From Malachius bipustulatus (lineage: Eukaryota; Arthropoda; Insecta; Coleoptera; Melyridae), in assembly GCA_910589415.1 (NCBI GenBank), contig OU342635.1:868001-932000 (forward strand): DNA of 64,000 nucleotides. The letters are read 5' to 3'. Numbering within the stretch: position 1 is the stretch's first letter; each line of letters begins with the position of its first letter. The notes below the pieces were generated by a model. The model was not told the origin of the DNA. It did not search any database and saw only the letters and a program-made list of their open reading frames with translations. The translations under genes and the position numbers were made by a program. Positions 1 to 11,239 of the stretch are shown here, piece after piece.

Positions 1-127
1 TCTTATGGCCGCCATATTGATTTTTTCATGTCGTTCGGTATAAGATAAAAATCAAGGGAACAAAAATTAATAACATTCAAAAAATTTTTTATATTTATAA
101 TTATTATTATTTTTGGTAATTGTATAC

Positions 128-620
128 ATCCGCGGCTCCTAAGTTTCATCAATTTTTTCGGGACCGAGGAGCTAAATAGGGGTGCTGGGTGGGTAAGAAA
201 GTAAAAACAGTCATTGCAAACTAATATTAAGGTCACAACTAAGGCCTCTTTGGCACTACGGTCGAATTTCTTTTTTTTTTTTCACTTTCAGGGCAAGGAA
301 AATCTTCGAAAATAACAGTACCACGATTTTTATTTTGAATTTTGCATTTATTTTGAATTTATAATCCGAAAATCATTGCATCAATCCCTGTGCGGACTGG
401 ACACGTAATGAAAGCGGATATATCGCCCGGTCCGCCTCTGTGAGCCTCTAACACAGAATAGAATACTTGGCAATTATGATGAAGTGGTTTTATCCGGGAT
501 CGCGGCATCTAATCGGTGCCTCTTGTCAGGTCCGCACTCCCTCCGCACTCTCAAAACTGTTTTTTTACACCGTTTTGTGGCTTTCCCTTTCATTTGCAAA
601 GCAAATGAATACCTTCCTAC
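128..620 (+). mobile_element. TIR element family A, copy with lost right terminus
   Basis: The left end ATCCGCGGCTCCTAAG and the body (GGGTGCTGGGTGGGTAAG, TCAGGGCAAGGAA, and a hairpin CATTTGCAAAGCAAATG near 590-607) match in reverse the complete copy at 26493-26985. The right TIR is missing: the match stops at ACCTTCCTA near 619. No ORF; a non-autonomous element. Confidence 0.7.
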
Positions 621-636
621 TTTTGTAAATATTTAC

Positions 637-690
637 ATCCACGTATCCTAAGTTCCATCAATTTTTTCTGGATCAAGGAGCGAAAAAACA
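637..690 (+). mobile_element. Second left-terminal fragment of TIR family A
   Basis: ATCC..GTATCCTAAGTTCC, then a poly-T run and GGATCAAGGAGCG, repeats the family A left end in the same orientation directly after the truncated copy. It is diverged by several substitutions. Confidence 0.55.
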
Positions 691-1081
691 ACTTAATCTT
701 CGCAAGTTTAAAGAAACAGTCCGTGAATACTGTAAGCAATAGGAAACTCGTAGGGTCATGGGAATCAGGGTCGGGGATAGGAGGACGGATGCTTGTGGCG
801 GGGGGAGAGGAGTCAGAGCGGAAATGAAATTGTACTCACTTTATATTTTGTCTTTATCTTATTGTTATCTTACTGATTTTACTGATTGCAGATTAGGCTA
901 GGTAGGTTAGGTTAGTATTAGGTGAAAACTTTATATCTATTGAGTTGTTAGGATCACAAGGTTTAGGTGGCAGAGCAGTAAAGGATATATATCCCAAGCT
1001 GAACCTCACCTTGAGATTGATCATGCAGGATTATAATGATTTTGTTGTAAAATTATACTTACGTATGGTCAATAAAGCACA

Positions 1082-1106
1082 TTTATTATTATTATTATTA
1101 TTATTA
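1082..1106 (+). repeat. (ATT)n microsatellite
   Basis: Eight or so tandem TTA units directly before the family A fragment. Confidence 0.8.
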
Positions 1107-1265
1107 AATAGGGGTGCTGGGTGGGTAAGAAGCTAAAAACAGTTATTGCAATCTAATATTAAGGTCACTAACTAAGGCATCTGTGGCACGACGGTCGCAT
1201 TGCTATTTTTTTCTTCACTTTCAGGGCAAGGAATATCTTCGAAATTAACAGTAGCACGATTATTA
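1106..1265 (+). mobile_element. Internal fragment of TIR family A
   Basis: AAATAGGGGTGCTGGGTGGG through TTCGAAATTAACAGTAGCACG repeats bases 170-330 of the first copy. It joins directly to an (ATT)n tract at 1082-1105. Confidence 0.65.
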
Positions 1266-1814
1266 TTTAGTGCTATTGAAATGCCATCATTAAATCATTT
1301 ATACATTTTCTTATAAAAGAAAAGTTTATTAAATTTTTTACAAATGTTTTTTCTTCATCTAAAATCAATTAAAATCAATGAATATCTGTAATCAGAAGTA
1401 ATAATACTTAATACGAGTATGTAATCAAAAGTATAAATTATCTGAAATATCAGACCAAAAAAATCTAATTTCATTTTGGAGCTAAATTTGTTCGTCTAGG
1501 TTTATAGCGCGCTTAGAAAAGTAACTTATAAAAACAATAGGTACATAAATAGTTTAGAAAGGGTTTGTGCATAATATTATAGAATTTTATCATGTATTTT
1601 TAAAAATTTTGAAAGTTTCATAGGTTTTTTTTATATTCACCTACCCACCCACCAAACTTATAAATCACAGTACCTAACTACAATATTATAAGTTTTAAAA
1701 TTATGATCAATGAAAATATAGGTACATAAGTACCTAACTGGTTATCACCAAATTATAATTACATATTAATTTGTGATCGTTTAAAGACGACTGCAGTCAG
1801 TAAGGTAGGTATGG

Positions 1815-1949
1815 TATAGTCGACCAAGAGATATAACGAAATGATCTAATTGTTAAACTGTCATATTTTATGACTTCAACAATATTTCAATAATCCAAAA
1901 ATTTATAAAATGACAGAAGTCGTTTCGTTATATCTCTGGTCCAACTATA
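1815..1949. mobile_element. Palindromic MITE, about 135 bp
   Basis: The left arm TATAGTCGACCAAGAGATAT and, read from the other end, TATAGTTGGACCAGAGATAT pair, and pairing continues inward through AACGAAA and TGTCAT. No coding capacity. Compact fold-back structure typical of a miniature inverted-repeat element. Confidence 0.65.
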
Positions 1950-2352
1950 CTGCATGCACCTATTTAATAGTAACTGTATTTTGTAACTTTGTTTTTTGAT
2001 TTAACTTACGAGTACCTACCTAAACATTACTTGAGTTATTTTCGTTTATTTCCTGTTATTTTGATTTTGTTTCCTAGGTAACCTTTTGTATTGGAACTGT
2101 TTTTCTCTGATTGTTGATTGAAATCAGTTTAGTTGGATTGATTTTTCACAGGGCAGAACTTTTATTTTTTTTAACTTACTCAAAAAATATCGATACAATT
2201 TTGTGGAAATTTTCAATTACCTTTCGATTTCACAATCAAATATAAAAATCCTAAACAAGTTTACCGCCAACAGAAGCGCTTTAATTTAAATGAAAAATTT
2301 TGTCGATTTCGTCGAACTAGTTGAGTAGTTTCAAATATTTAAAACTTTTAAA

Positions 2353-2908
2353 TCCTTGGTGTGGGTCAAAGCGCACTGTGGAGTAAAAAACAACGAAATA
2401 GTAGACAAAATGGCAAAAGAATCCATACGAAAAGGAACGCTAGCAGAGTATAAATAGGTACCCTTGGCAAGACATAATGGTTCGCATGAAAGATAGGGTA
2501 AGTACGACAGAATACACCAACAGCACAAAAGGATTATTCTATATTAAAAATATACAAGAAACTCCTCTCAGAAATCCCTGGTTCAAAAATATGAATTTGA
2601 ACAGAACAGAAATAACTACGGTAACTAGACTGAGATGTAACCATGGACGGGTACCCCAACACTTAAACAAAATAGGATTGTCAGACTCCCCAAATTGCCG
2701 TTGTGGAGAAATTGGGGACGCGGAACATATGATTCTTAACTGCAGTCTGAACTCTAACGAAACAGATGGATACACGAAAGACATATATTACAATGACAAT
2801 AACACTATTACCCTACCTTTCAACCTCACACAAATTCTAAGAACCCCCAACGCAGATGAATTAAAAAGACTGGTCAGACATATAAAAAACAGCAATCTGG
2901 ACATTTAA
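2353..2908 (+). pseudogene. LINE 3' fragment: RNase H end plus C-terminal CCHC-type finger
   Basis: The first frame (2353-2457) reads WVKAHCGVKNNEIVDKMAKE, the RNase H His-containing motif, and ends at TAG 2455-2457. After a shift, 2477-2908 reads RLRCNHGRVPQHLNKIGL, then CRCGEIGDAEHMILNC, the Cys/His finger that closes I/Jockey/R1-type non-LTR polyproteins. The stop and frame change show decay. The 3' untranslated part seems to run to about 3055, ending in a (CA)n stretch. The reverse transcriptase is absent, presumably 5' truncated. Confidence 0.8.
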
Positions 2909-3639
2909 GCATATAAGTAGAAAGTAAACCATAGAAAGAAATTGGTATACAATTAAAGTGGTGTAGAATACTGTCTCAAATTAAAAGTATCATAAATTAT
3001 TGGGAAATAGGCGGATGGACGTAGTTTCCGTAGCCAAAACATTCGACATACACACACACAAAACTTTTAAAATGCAATTTTTCTGAATCATCAATTTTTG
3101 AATTTTTTGTAATTCTAAAAGTCCTGTCCTGCAAAAAAAGTCGTAAATGTACATTTCATGTTAGGAGTAGTCTAAACATGATACATATAAGTGGTAGCTG
3201 GTTTTACGCAAAATAAAACAACACATTTTCTTTCCCATTTCGCTCCACTAGTTGGAAAAACCGGACTTTATTCAATTTAATTATACGAGGTTCATTAACT
3301 GGGTATTCGTGACTCGCTACGTGGACATCGGAAATAGTAAAAAAAACAGGGTCTGTTAAATTTCAAAAAATGTGGACAATTTTAAATATTGAGAAGTATT
3401 GAGAATCTGAAAAAAAAATAGGATAATAATAGGATGCTTCTGAAATATCGTGATAAAAAAACAAAAATCGAGATCTTATTTCAGCTAAAACTTTTTAATA
3501 AGGTACCATGCACAAAGTAAGAAACCACAAATTAATAAACAAAAAAATTTAAAAATTTTAACACACTTTGTTTATTCTGACTCCTTTATTAAAGTTTATT
3601 AATTCAAATGAGAACGAAATATTAAAATTTAAAGACGAC

Positions 3640-3812
3640 CGTTTTTTTGACATGTTGTATCGTAAAGTACATGACATGCATGTAGGTATTGAAAATTTAA
3701 AACGACTTCTAAGTTACAATGGGTAGGTACAACATAAGTTAATATAGGGTGTAATGTTTTACATATTATTACCTATGGAAATACTTAAAAAATGCACTTT
3801 TTGACATTCGGT
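3640..3812 (+). repeat. Dispersed direct repeat, copy 1
   Basis: The segment from GACGACCG through CTATGGAAATACTTAAAAAATGCAC recurs at 4259-4421 with scattered changes, including the landmarks AAAACGACTTC and AGTTAATATAGGGTG. Confidence 0.65.
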
Positions 3813-3889
3813 AAAATTTTATTACGTTATTTTTAATAAAGAAGATTACATTTTTTCGAATTTATTTGCAATGTGATAAATTTTTGGGT

Positions 3890-4150
3890 TCCGGGATTTT
3901 TTCTATAGCGAATGGCATGAAAAACAATATGGCGGCCATAAGAAAAACAAAAGTTGACTTTGAAAATCCCAAGATCTAGTCGGCTTTGTAAATTTTTGAA
4001 ACGTCAAATGTGTGGCTCATTAAGGCTTATGTAAACCTACATAAAAATTGTTTTTTCAATAATAAAGAAGATATGACTAAAATAATAAATCTGCATGTTT
4101 CAAGTTTTTTTCAGGATATTTCAGGAAATTCTGGGAATATTGAGAAAAAA
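3890..4150 (+). repeat. Fragment of repeat family B (sub-terminal part)
   Basis: ATGGCGGCCATAAG, TTTTTGAAACGTCAAATG, TAATAAAGAAGATATG and CAGGATATTTCAGGA line up with 35580-35780 in the same order. The terminal part with the ACCGACCCTGTAT motif is missing here. Confidence 0.55.
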
Positions 4151-4258
4151 AAAAATTGCCAAATACTGCGCAACTTTTTTGTAATGTAACCGACTTCGTA
4201 TCTCTTACAGTTTCATGCAGTTTTTTTTTCCTCAATGGGACAAGTATAATTAAATTAA

Positions 4259-4421
4259 ACGACGACCGGCTTTTCTGAAAGGTCGTATTGTAAAGTAGAT
4301 GACATGTACTATTATTGAAAATTAAAAACGACTTCCAAAGTAGGTACAAGACATTAAGTTAACATAGGGTGCATATTTTTACATGCTATTCCCTATGGCA
4401 ACACTTAAAAAAATGCACTGT
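4259..4421 (+). repeat. Dispersed direct repeat, copy 2
   Basis: Second copy of the repeat at 3640-3812, about 620 bases downstream in the same orientation. Confidence 0.65.
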
Positions 4422-4786
4422 ATAGTTTGTATGTTGTTTTTTGTTAGTCACGCAACTGCATGTTTTTGTTTATTTGAATGTCATTTGCAGTGCTGATCAA
4501 CATTTTTAAGTAACAATTTTTGATATTGTCGAAAATAAAACATTTTACTTATAACAATAAATATAAATAAATGTAAACATAGGTACTATGTCGTATATTT
4601 TAAATTTGCCGCTATTCAGTGATAAACTGATAAGCTCGAAACCGATTAATTAAGAGAGATGACCAGATATAAAGGAAATCAGTCTGTAAAATTTATTAAA
4701 AATAAGGATTGTTACTCGTATTATTAGATTTTGAATTAGAATAGATTTTGTGGAACTTAAAAACTTTAAATGTCGTTTTCTGTTCT

Positions 4787-4849
4787 TTTCAGAAAACTCA
4801 AAGTAGTTTATTAATTCCCAGGATCAATTAATAGAATAACATATTACAA
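4787..4849 (+). repeat. Direct repeat copy 1: orphan last-exon-like segment
   Basis: About 60 bases nearly identical to 5238-5300, 451 bases downstream. It begins directly at a TTCTTTTCAG acceptor-like sequence. In frame it reads KTQSSLLIPRIN then stop, matching the end of the 140-residue ORF. Confidence 0.8.
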
Positions 4850-4859
4850 AACGACATTT

Positions 4860-5282
4860 TTGTTTATGATCAAAATGGAGAAGTTACAATTCGAATTTAT
4901 AGTAAAAGCAACACCGGATGGAAAATCAAATTGGATAGCCCTAACCTCAATTACTACCACTGAAGGAAAAGTTTTCAAAATACCGGATCAATTTCAAGAC
5001 GTATCCTTACATAAAGAAGTGATCACAAGTGCAACCTTTAAAAAAGTCAAAACTGCTTTAACGAAGAGACACACTACAAGAAAAATTTGGATAATATTAG
5101 ATAAGAATTTATCAAATTGCTATCTCGATGAAGGTGAAAATTTGCACTTTCAAGATTACTATCTTGAAGAGATTTCAAAACAAGATCAACTTGCAAAAGA
5201 AAACACAGAAGAATTACTAAGGAAGTTGTTAGATAATCTTTCAGAAAAACCAAGTAGTTTATTAATTCCCAGGATCAATTAA
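4860..5282 (+). CDS. Unrecognised single-exon ORF, 140 residues
   Basis: The frame is uninterrupted from the start codon at 4860 to TAA at 5280-5282. A second Met lies five codons in (MEKLQFEF). The N-terminal half looks strand-rich (LQFEFIVKATPDGKSNW, WIALTSITTTEGKVF). The middle is basic (KKVKTALTKRHTTRKIW), followed by an acidic stretch (YLDEGENLHFQDYYLEE) and a helical C-terminal part (EELLRKLLDNLSEK) ending SSLLIPRIN. No signal peptide or membrane segment. I do not recognise the family. The last 12 or so codons are duplicated at 4793-4834 behind a splice-acceptor-like TTCTTTTCAG. Intactness amid decayed repeats suggests a real or recently active gene, either host or transposon-borne. Codon use is AT-rich like the surroundings. 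Confidence 0.45.
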   Translation: MFMIKMEKLQFEFIVKATPDGKSNWIALTSITTTEGKVFKIPDQFQDVSLHKEVITSATFKKVKTALTKRHTTRKIWIILDKNLSNCYLDEGENLHFQDYYLEEISKQDQLAKENTEELLRKLLDNLSEKPSSLLIPRIN

Positions 5283-5300
5283 TAGAATAACATATTACAT
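5238..5300 (+). repeat. Direct repeat copy 2: 3' end of the 140-residue ORF plus trailer
   Basis: Covers the terminal codons of the ORF at 4860-5282 and about 18 bases after the stop. It matches copy 1 through the stop codon and into the trailer (ATAGAATAACATATTACA). Confidence 0.8.
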
Positions 5301-5546
5301 AAATAATAAAATAACTATTTTACTCTTTGGTACTATTCGTGTTTTAGGACAAAGCTCGTATACGATTGCAAAAATTTTATGTCAGACTATTCCATTTTAG
5401 GTTTCAGACCAAGCACAACTTTTTATGGAGAATAACTTTTTTTCCAAAAATGGATAATAAAAAAGTGACCACGAATTGAAATTTTTCGTTTGGCGCGTTA
5501 TTTCCCAATAAACTTTAATATCAGCTAGGAAATTTATTAAAATAGC

Positions 5547-6829
5547 TATTTATGATATTGGTGTTAAAAGTGAAGTTTTATTTTGTGAGTGAAAAGGTTT
5601 GTGAAATGAGCGAAGCGTAGCGGAGCGAATTTTACAAATTCACGAACATATAATAAAATCACTTTTAAAACGAATATCATACAATGGTTTTTGTAAAACT
5701 GCTCTATTTTGATAATAAAATTGATGAATTTAGAATGACACAACTTCAAATTGCATTTTAAAATATTACAGATCAGTACAAGTAGTGTACTATGCATAGA
5801 AACCGTTGCCGACGCTATGGTTACTAACAAATAAATGCGTGCATACAAATAAAAGAGATGCCATAATAATAATTATTATTGATTGCAATTTCTGAACAAT
5901 TATTATTGTCTTGAATTCTTGACTAGGTACTTATTTTTTTATTAATATGTTTGCCAGTAATAAAAAGAATATGAAAAAATCTTACTACCTATAATTTTGT
6001 CTGATTTCATCATGAGAAAATGTAGTTTAAAAAGAGAATGTAAGTACAGAAAAAGTAGATAGAATTACTTTTAACACGAGTGTTGTAATGTACTTTTAAC
6101 ACTAGTGTTAAAAGTACTTTTAACACGCTTCCATTTAAACAATCACTTTTAACACTGTCAGCTGTCGTTAAAAGTGATGTATGTGTCTTTTAATGGCAGT
6201 TGCACAAAAACATTTTTTTGTGCCATTGAAGCCCATGGAAGCGGGTTAAAAAAATTTGTAACAGTGTTAAAAATACATTACAACACTCGTGTTAAAAGTA
6301 ATTCTATCTACTTTATCTGTACTTACTTACATTCTCTTTTTAAACTACATTTTCTCATGACGAAATCAGACAAAATTATAGGTAGTAATAAGATTTTTTC
6401 ATATTCTTTTTATTACTGGCAAACATATTAATAAAAAATAAGTACCTAGTCAAGAATTCAAGACAATAATAATTGTTCAGAAATTGCAAATAATAATAAT
6501 TATTATGACATCTCTTTTATTTGTATGCACGCATTTGTTAGTAACCATAGCGTCAGCAACGGTTGCTATTGCATAGTACACTACTTGTACTGATCTGTAA
6601 TATTTTAAAATGCAATTTGAAGTTGTGTCATTCTAAATTCATCAATTTTATTATCAAAATAGAGCAGTTTTACAAAAACCATTGTATGATATTCGTTTTA
6701 AAAGTGATTTTATTATATGTTCGTGAATTTGTAAAATTCGCTCCGCTACGCTTCGCTCATTTCACAAACCTTTTCACTAACAAAATAAAACTTCACTTCT
6801 AACATTAATATCATAAATAGCTATTAAAT
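5547..6829. mobile_element. Large fold-back element with about 550-bp inverted arms
   Basis: The left arm (5547 to about 6095) and right arm (about 6272 to 6829) are reverse complements with very few differences. Landmarks are the GAGCGAAGCGTAGCGGAGCG block at about 5607-5626 and its mirror at about 6738-6757. The loop (6096-6271) contains further short palindromes built from TTTTAACACTAGTGTTAAAA-like units. Apparent ORFs on the arms (94 residues minus, 79 residues plus) are mirror images of each other and not genes. High arm identity suggests a recent insertion or ongoing gene conversion. No clear target duplication. Confidence 0.85.
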
Positions 6830-7783
6830 TTGTTTTACCGCCGCATATGTTTCATCAATGAACTATGAATTATCAGCCGCGCTTCTTAGTTTTTTGTCGT
6901 TTCAATTGACTTTGTATAAACTCTACTTTAAAAGTTACCAAGTTTTTTTTGTGAACATAAAATCGCAACTTTCAAACATTAAGATGATCTTTGATTGACT
7001 ACCACCATCGCAAGTTTCATCTTTTAGTTTTAAAAAGGCAAGGTCGCAAGGTATATTTCTTTTAAATAAATTGCTATAATGCAAAAATACAGTCAGAAAA
7101 TCTGAACACGATAATGTAAAAAAATACGTTGTTCTATTTCAAAAAATTAACCGGGTAAAAATGGGACACCTGTACCTATACCTATAGCTGAAAATAATGT
7201 TGGCTTATGCATACGTAGGAATTTTAGTTTAAAAGTTCTGTGCTAAAATTGTTAAAATACCAAGAATTTATGAGGTGATCCAAGAATGGTTGATTGGCTA
7301 TTATGCGGTTATTATACGAAACGCAGCTCGTAATGCTTGCGCTGGCGACTGTAAACACAGTTGCTCTCGGGTTAAATTATTTTACTGGAGAGGAGATTGA
7401 AGAGCTCGTGATGCTTATGAATTGATGTAAACATATCATCACTCAATGCACCGTTGCCAATTTTACCGGGACTCGAATAATCGGCTGTGCGTCTACAGGC
7501 TTCGAAAAATGCTCGACATATACACAATTATATACTAACGTGCGCCGCTCCCTCTGTAGAACGTTTCGTTGAACTATGTCGCGTATGTTTTAGGGTACCC
7601 AGGTGTCAAAGTGATGCCCTGGGCAAAATTTGTCCAATGGTTCCACCGATAGATGGCCATGCTGTACGACGTTTATACACGTTAAAATTTTCGAAGCCCG
7701 AAGTCGGGCTTCACATGGGAGGTCCAGGCTTCGAATACTCAACTGAACATAGCATTTTAGGCTTCGTATGGGCTCTTAATATG

Positions 7784-7832
7784 TCTATATATATATATTT
7801 ATATATATATTTATATATATATTTATTTATTT
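7784..7832 (+). repeat. TATATATTTA microsatellite
   Basis: Alternating (TA)n and TTTA units, compound simple repeat. It sits inside a 143-residue open frame that I reject as a gene. Confidence 0.8.
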
Positions 7833-7974
7833 CTCCAAAATCACGATTTTTCGATTTTAAAAACGCTCCTGTAGCTTTATCTTTCAAGATTAGTGAACGA
7901 AATTTTGGATTCTTGTAAAGCTTCGGAATGACTTTAGATTTTCGTTGAAAAAAAATCCAAAAGTCACGTTACTT

Positions 7975-8880
7975 CTACAGGGTGTCCTTTCAAAGTTCCC
8001 CAAATCCGGTCCTTGAGGCACGGTTTCTGGCCGCAGTTTTCAATCTAGGGGGCTGAAATTTTTGTGAGAGTAAGATGTCCACAAGGAGTGGTCTGGTATT
8101 GCACTTGAGCAAAATCGGCCGAGCCGTTTCAAAATGGCGGCCATTTGAATTTTTTGAACATTAACGGAAAATTGACAATTTTTTGAACCATTGTATGAGC
8201 AAGATGGCAAAAAAACTTTGAAATCAAATTAACAGGATTTGAAGAAAATTATTGGAAATTTGAGTTAATGCAATAAAATTAGCATATTTTCCATTAATAA
8301 GCCAGTGTCGTGGGTAGGAAAAAGGGTGAAAATGTGTCAATTCTATAACCGTTTATGAATCCATTTTTGAAGAAGTTGAACCGAAATTGTCCATTTTTTT
8401 TTGCTTTAACATATAATTTGATGTCTTAGCTTCAATTCGCCTCGATTAATGTAGCACTTTAAACGAAAGATAAAAAAGTTTTTCGCTTGTGCAAAATTAG
8501 CTTACACTTATATAAAATTATTAAATCGATGAAATGGTTCACAATTTCTTTTTTATTTTTTTTCACATTCAATTATGAATGGTTCTGAAAATTAGAAGAG
8601 CAATCGCAACGACAATTAAATCACCTACATGCAGGTGAAAAAAGTATTCAAATTGGTTTTTTAATAACTAAGATATGACCAGTTTAAAAAATAAAATGAG
8701 TAGATGTAGGTACCTGACGTACTACATATATCTACCCCATCATCACTACAAATTCGAAACGCACCGTGTGGCTCAGTTTGTTACATCCTTGACTAGCTAA
8801 CTGTTGGAGCGGGTTCGCATCCACGAGAGGATCATTTTTTTTTTTTTTTTGTAGGTAGGTGGAGTTTTCCCAAAAAAAAA
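7975..8880. repeat. Probable remnant DNA element, otherwise featureless
   Basis: Begins TACAGGGTGTCCTTTC, the terminal type used by many elements in this window (CAGGGTG..). No matching right end found. Contains ATGGCGGCCATT near 8131 and a poly-T run at 8828-8850. No coding signal. Confidence 0.35.
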
Positions 8881-8885
8881 TCGGA

Positions 8886-11100
8886 TTATTTTTCATTAAA
8901 TTCATTAGGTATAAAAAAAAATAGGAAGAAAATATTTATTATTGAATCGCATAAAAATACACTATTTCTGCGATTGATGCGCAAGAAGGTTTTTTTTATT
9001 TTGTTGTAATCGATGAAATTTATCAGAATTTTCTGCGATTTTTTGTTCATCTCTTTTAATATGGTTTGCAGGTTGGCGGGAAGTTGGATCCCATTCTTTG
9101 CGATGTCAAAATAGACCTCATAATTATTTTCAATTCTATTGATGGGGCATTCTAGAATTTCATATGTTATGTTTCCATAGCCCCCGCATTCGCAGTATGG
9201 TTCTTCTGCTCTTCCTGTCATGTGTGGACGGTCTTGAGTGAGGCAATGACCTGATCTTAAGTGAATCATCATTGTGAGATGTCTCTTGTTTTTTATTCCG
9301 GTTGTTGAGAACCATGGTTTATCTGGAAATGGATCTGGACCATCTACCTTTGGTCTGGGATTTATCGTTCCATTCAGCTGTCCACCTTTTGAGTATTCTA
9401 TCTTTAAGCGTTGGTTCTATGTCGCGTATATCTGGTTTAAGTGTGAGAGGTACATTTAGATTTCTGCCAACATTCGCTAGGTTATCTGCTATCTCGTTGC
9501 CTGTTATGTTGGAGTGGCTAGGAATCCAGCTAGCTTGAATGTGAATCCCTTGTTTTTTGACTGGGACATGACTTTTCTCGTATCTAGGGAAATGAAGTCT
9601 TCTATCGCATTGAACTCGCAATTTTTCAATCTTTCTATGGTACTAAGAGAATCCGACAGAATTATTATTTTTTTTTTTTTGAAATTGCTAATTCCATCGC
9701 TTTTTGGATGGCTATTATCTCTGCGCATATCTGTTGAAAATCTGGCAATCTTGCTGAAAAGGATATCTTTAATTTTGGGCTATGAATTCCTATACCTGAG
9801 GTTTTGCTGTACTTCGATGCATCAGTATATATTAGGGTGTAGCCTTGGTTTTTGTACGATTCAATGTTATGTAGGAATTTTTGATTGGTGTATGGGTCAT
9901 TCTTTGTAATATTAAGATTAATTGAGCTTACTTCGGCGACCTGGTGTCTATATTCAACCTCGAAACATGGCAAAAGTTTTCCCCTCCTTATTATATTTTG
10001 GAATGTGGCTATTTCTGGTAAAATTTCAATTAGGTGTGGGGCTTTCTTATTTTTCCAAAAAATGTTGGTTGAGTGGTATTTCCGGTGTAATTCATTTATG
10101 ATGGGAATTAGCGGGTGTCTGTCATATCGTATTATTTTTAAATAGAATTTTGTGGCAAGCCATCGGCGTCTGCTTTCGAGAGACATTTCTCCGCACTCTG
10201 CTAGTAATACGTTTGTGGGAGTTGTTTTCATTAGGCCTGTGATGGCTCTGAGAGCTTTGAACTGGGCTGTATTTAGGCTGTTTTCTGTCTTTTTTTGCAT
10301 TGGGCTTAATACAATCCCACCGAAATCTAGATGAGATCTTACCATGCTGTAATATATTAGCAATGATATTTTAGGGTCAGAACCCCACCAAACTCCTGAG
10401 ATAGCCCTGATTAAGTTGGTACCTTGGTTTGCTTTTTTTATTGCGGTATTTACATGGTTTTTCCAGTTAAGAAATTCATCGAATTGTACTCCCAGGTATG
10501 TAACATCTGATTTCCTGGGAATAACTTTTGATCCTATCGTTATAGGGGGAATTATACTTTTTGACTTTCTTTTTCTAAACCATACATACTCAGATTTTTC
10601 AGGGGATATACTAAGTTCATGTTTGTTGAACCACCTTAATAGTAATTCTAGTGCTTTATTTATTGATGTTGTCATGGTGTTAATGTTGGATCCCTGAGTG
10701 ATTAGAACAGTGTCGTCAGCATACGACAATATTTTTACTTCTTTTGGAATTAATTTGAATGCTGTGTGGAGATATATATTGAATATAAGAGGGGGCTTGA
10801 AGGCGAGCCTTGAGCTATCCCTTTGTTGGCGGATTGTGGGCCATGAATGTCATTGTTTCTGTTAGATAGAATGTTGTAGATGATATTGGAATACTTCACT
10901 GGAACTTTGATATTGGTAAGATAAGTATTCATGGATTTGATGTCCAAGAAACATGCTAGGACAGTTTGGTTTTTGGAGAGGGCGAGTTGAATTGAGGAGG
11001 CTAGAAATGCTACGTTTTCGTTGATACCGATACCTTTTCGAAATCTCGTTTTGTGTTTCTTGAGTAAGTCGGCGTTTTCGATGTGATGTTCAACATCACA
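8886..11100 (-). pseudogene. LINE (I/R1-like) reverse transcriptase and RNase H, frameshifted
   Basis: Read on the minus strand from 11100. RT block A-like FLDIKSMN follows RFRKGIGINENVAFLASS (about 11045-10925). Then GIAQGSPSSPLLYSIYI (about 10800), the catalytic YADDTVLI at the top of the 354-codon frame (10729-9665), and the thumb and connection. RNase H starts at YTLIYTDASKYSKTSGIGI, continues after a shift as ILSDSLSTIERL (9504-9728), then WIPSHSNITGNEIADNLA (9319-9621). The C-terminal finger CECGGYGNITYEILEC is at 8886-9272. At least four frame breaks show it is dead. The 5' part including the endonuclease is missing, unless the neighbour at 11240-11846 is its remains. Confidence 0.85.
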
Positions 11101-11239
11101 AATGATTCAGACGATCAAAAGCTTTCCTGAAATCGGTATAGGTACACAACATCTACCTGAAAACCGGCATCTAAAGCTCAGCGATAAATTGAGAGATACA
11201 AAGCAAACTAGTTACAGTCGATCTCCCAGTCATAAATTC

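Noticed and set aside
5564..5848. 94-codon frame on minus and 79-codon frame at 6563-6802 on plus that encode nearly the same peptide
   Set aside because: They are the two arms of the fold-back element, not a duplicated gene.
7487..7918. 143-codon open frame, + strand
   Set aside because: Its middle is a translated TATATTTA microsatellite and its ends show no domain; chance frame.
9274..10697. Several plus-strand frames of 60-131 codons
   Set aside because: Shadows of the minus-strand LINE reverse transcriptase and RNase H.
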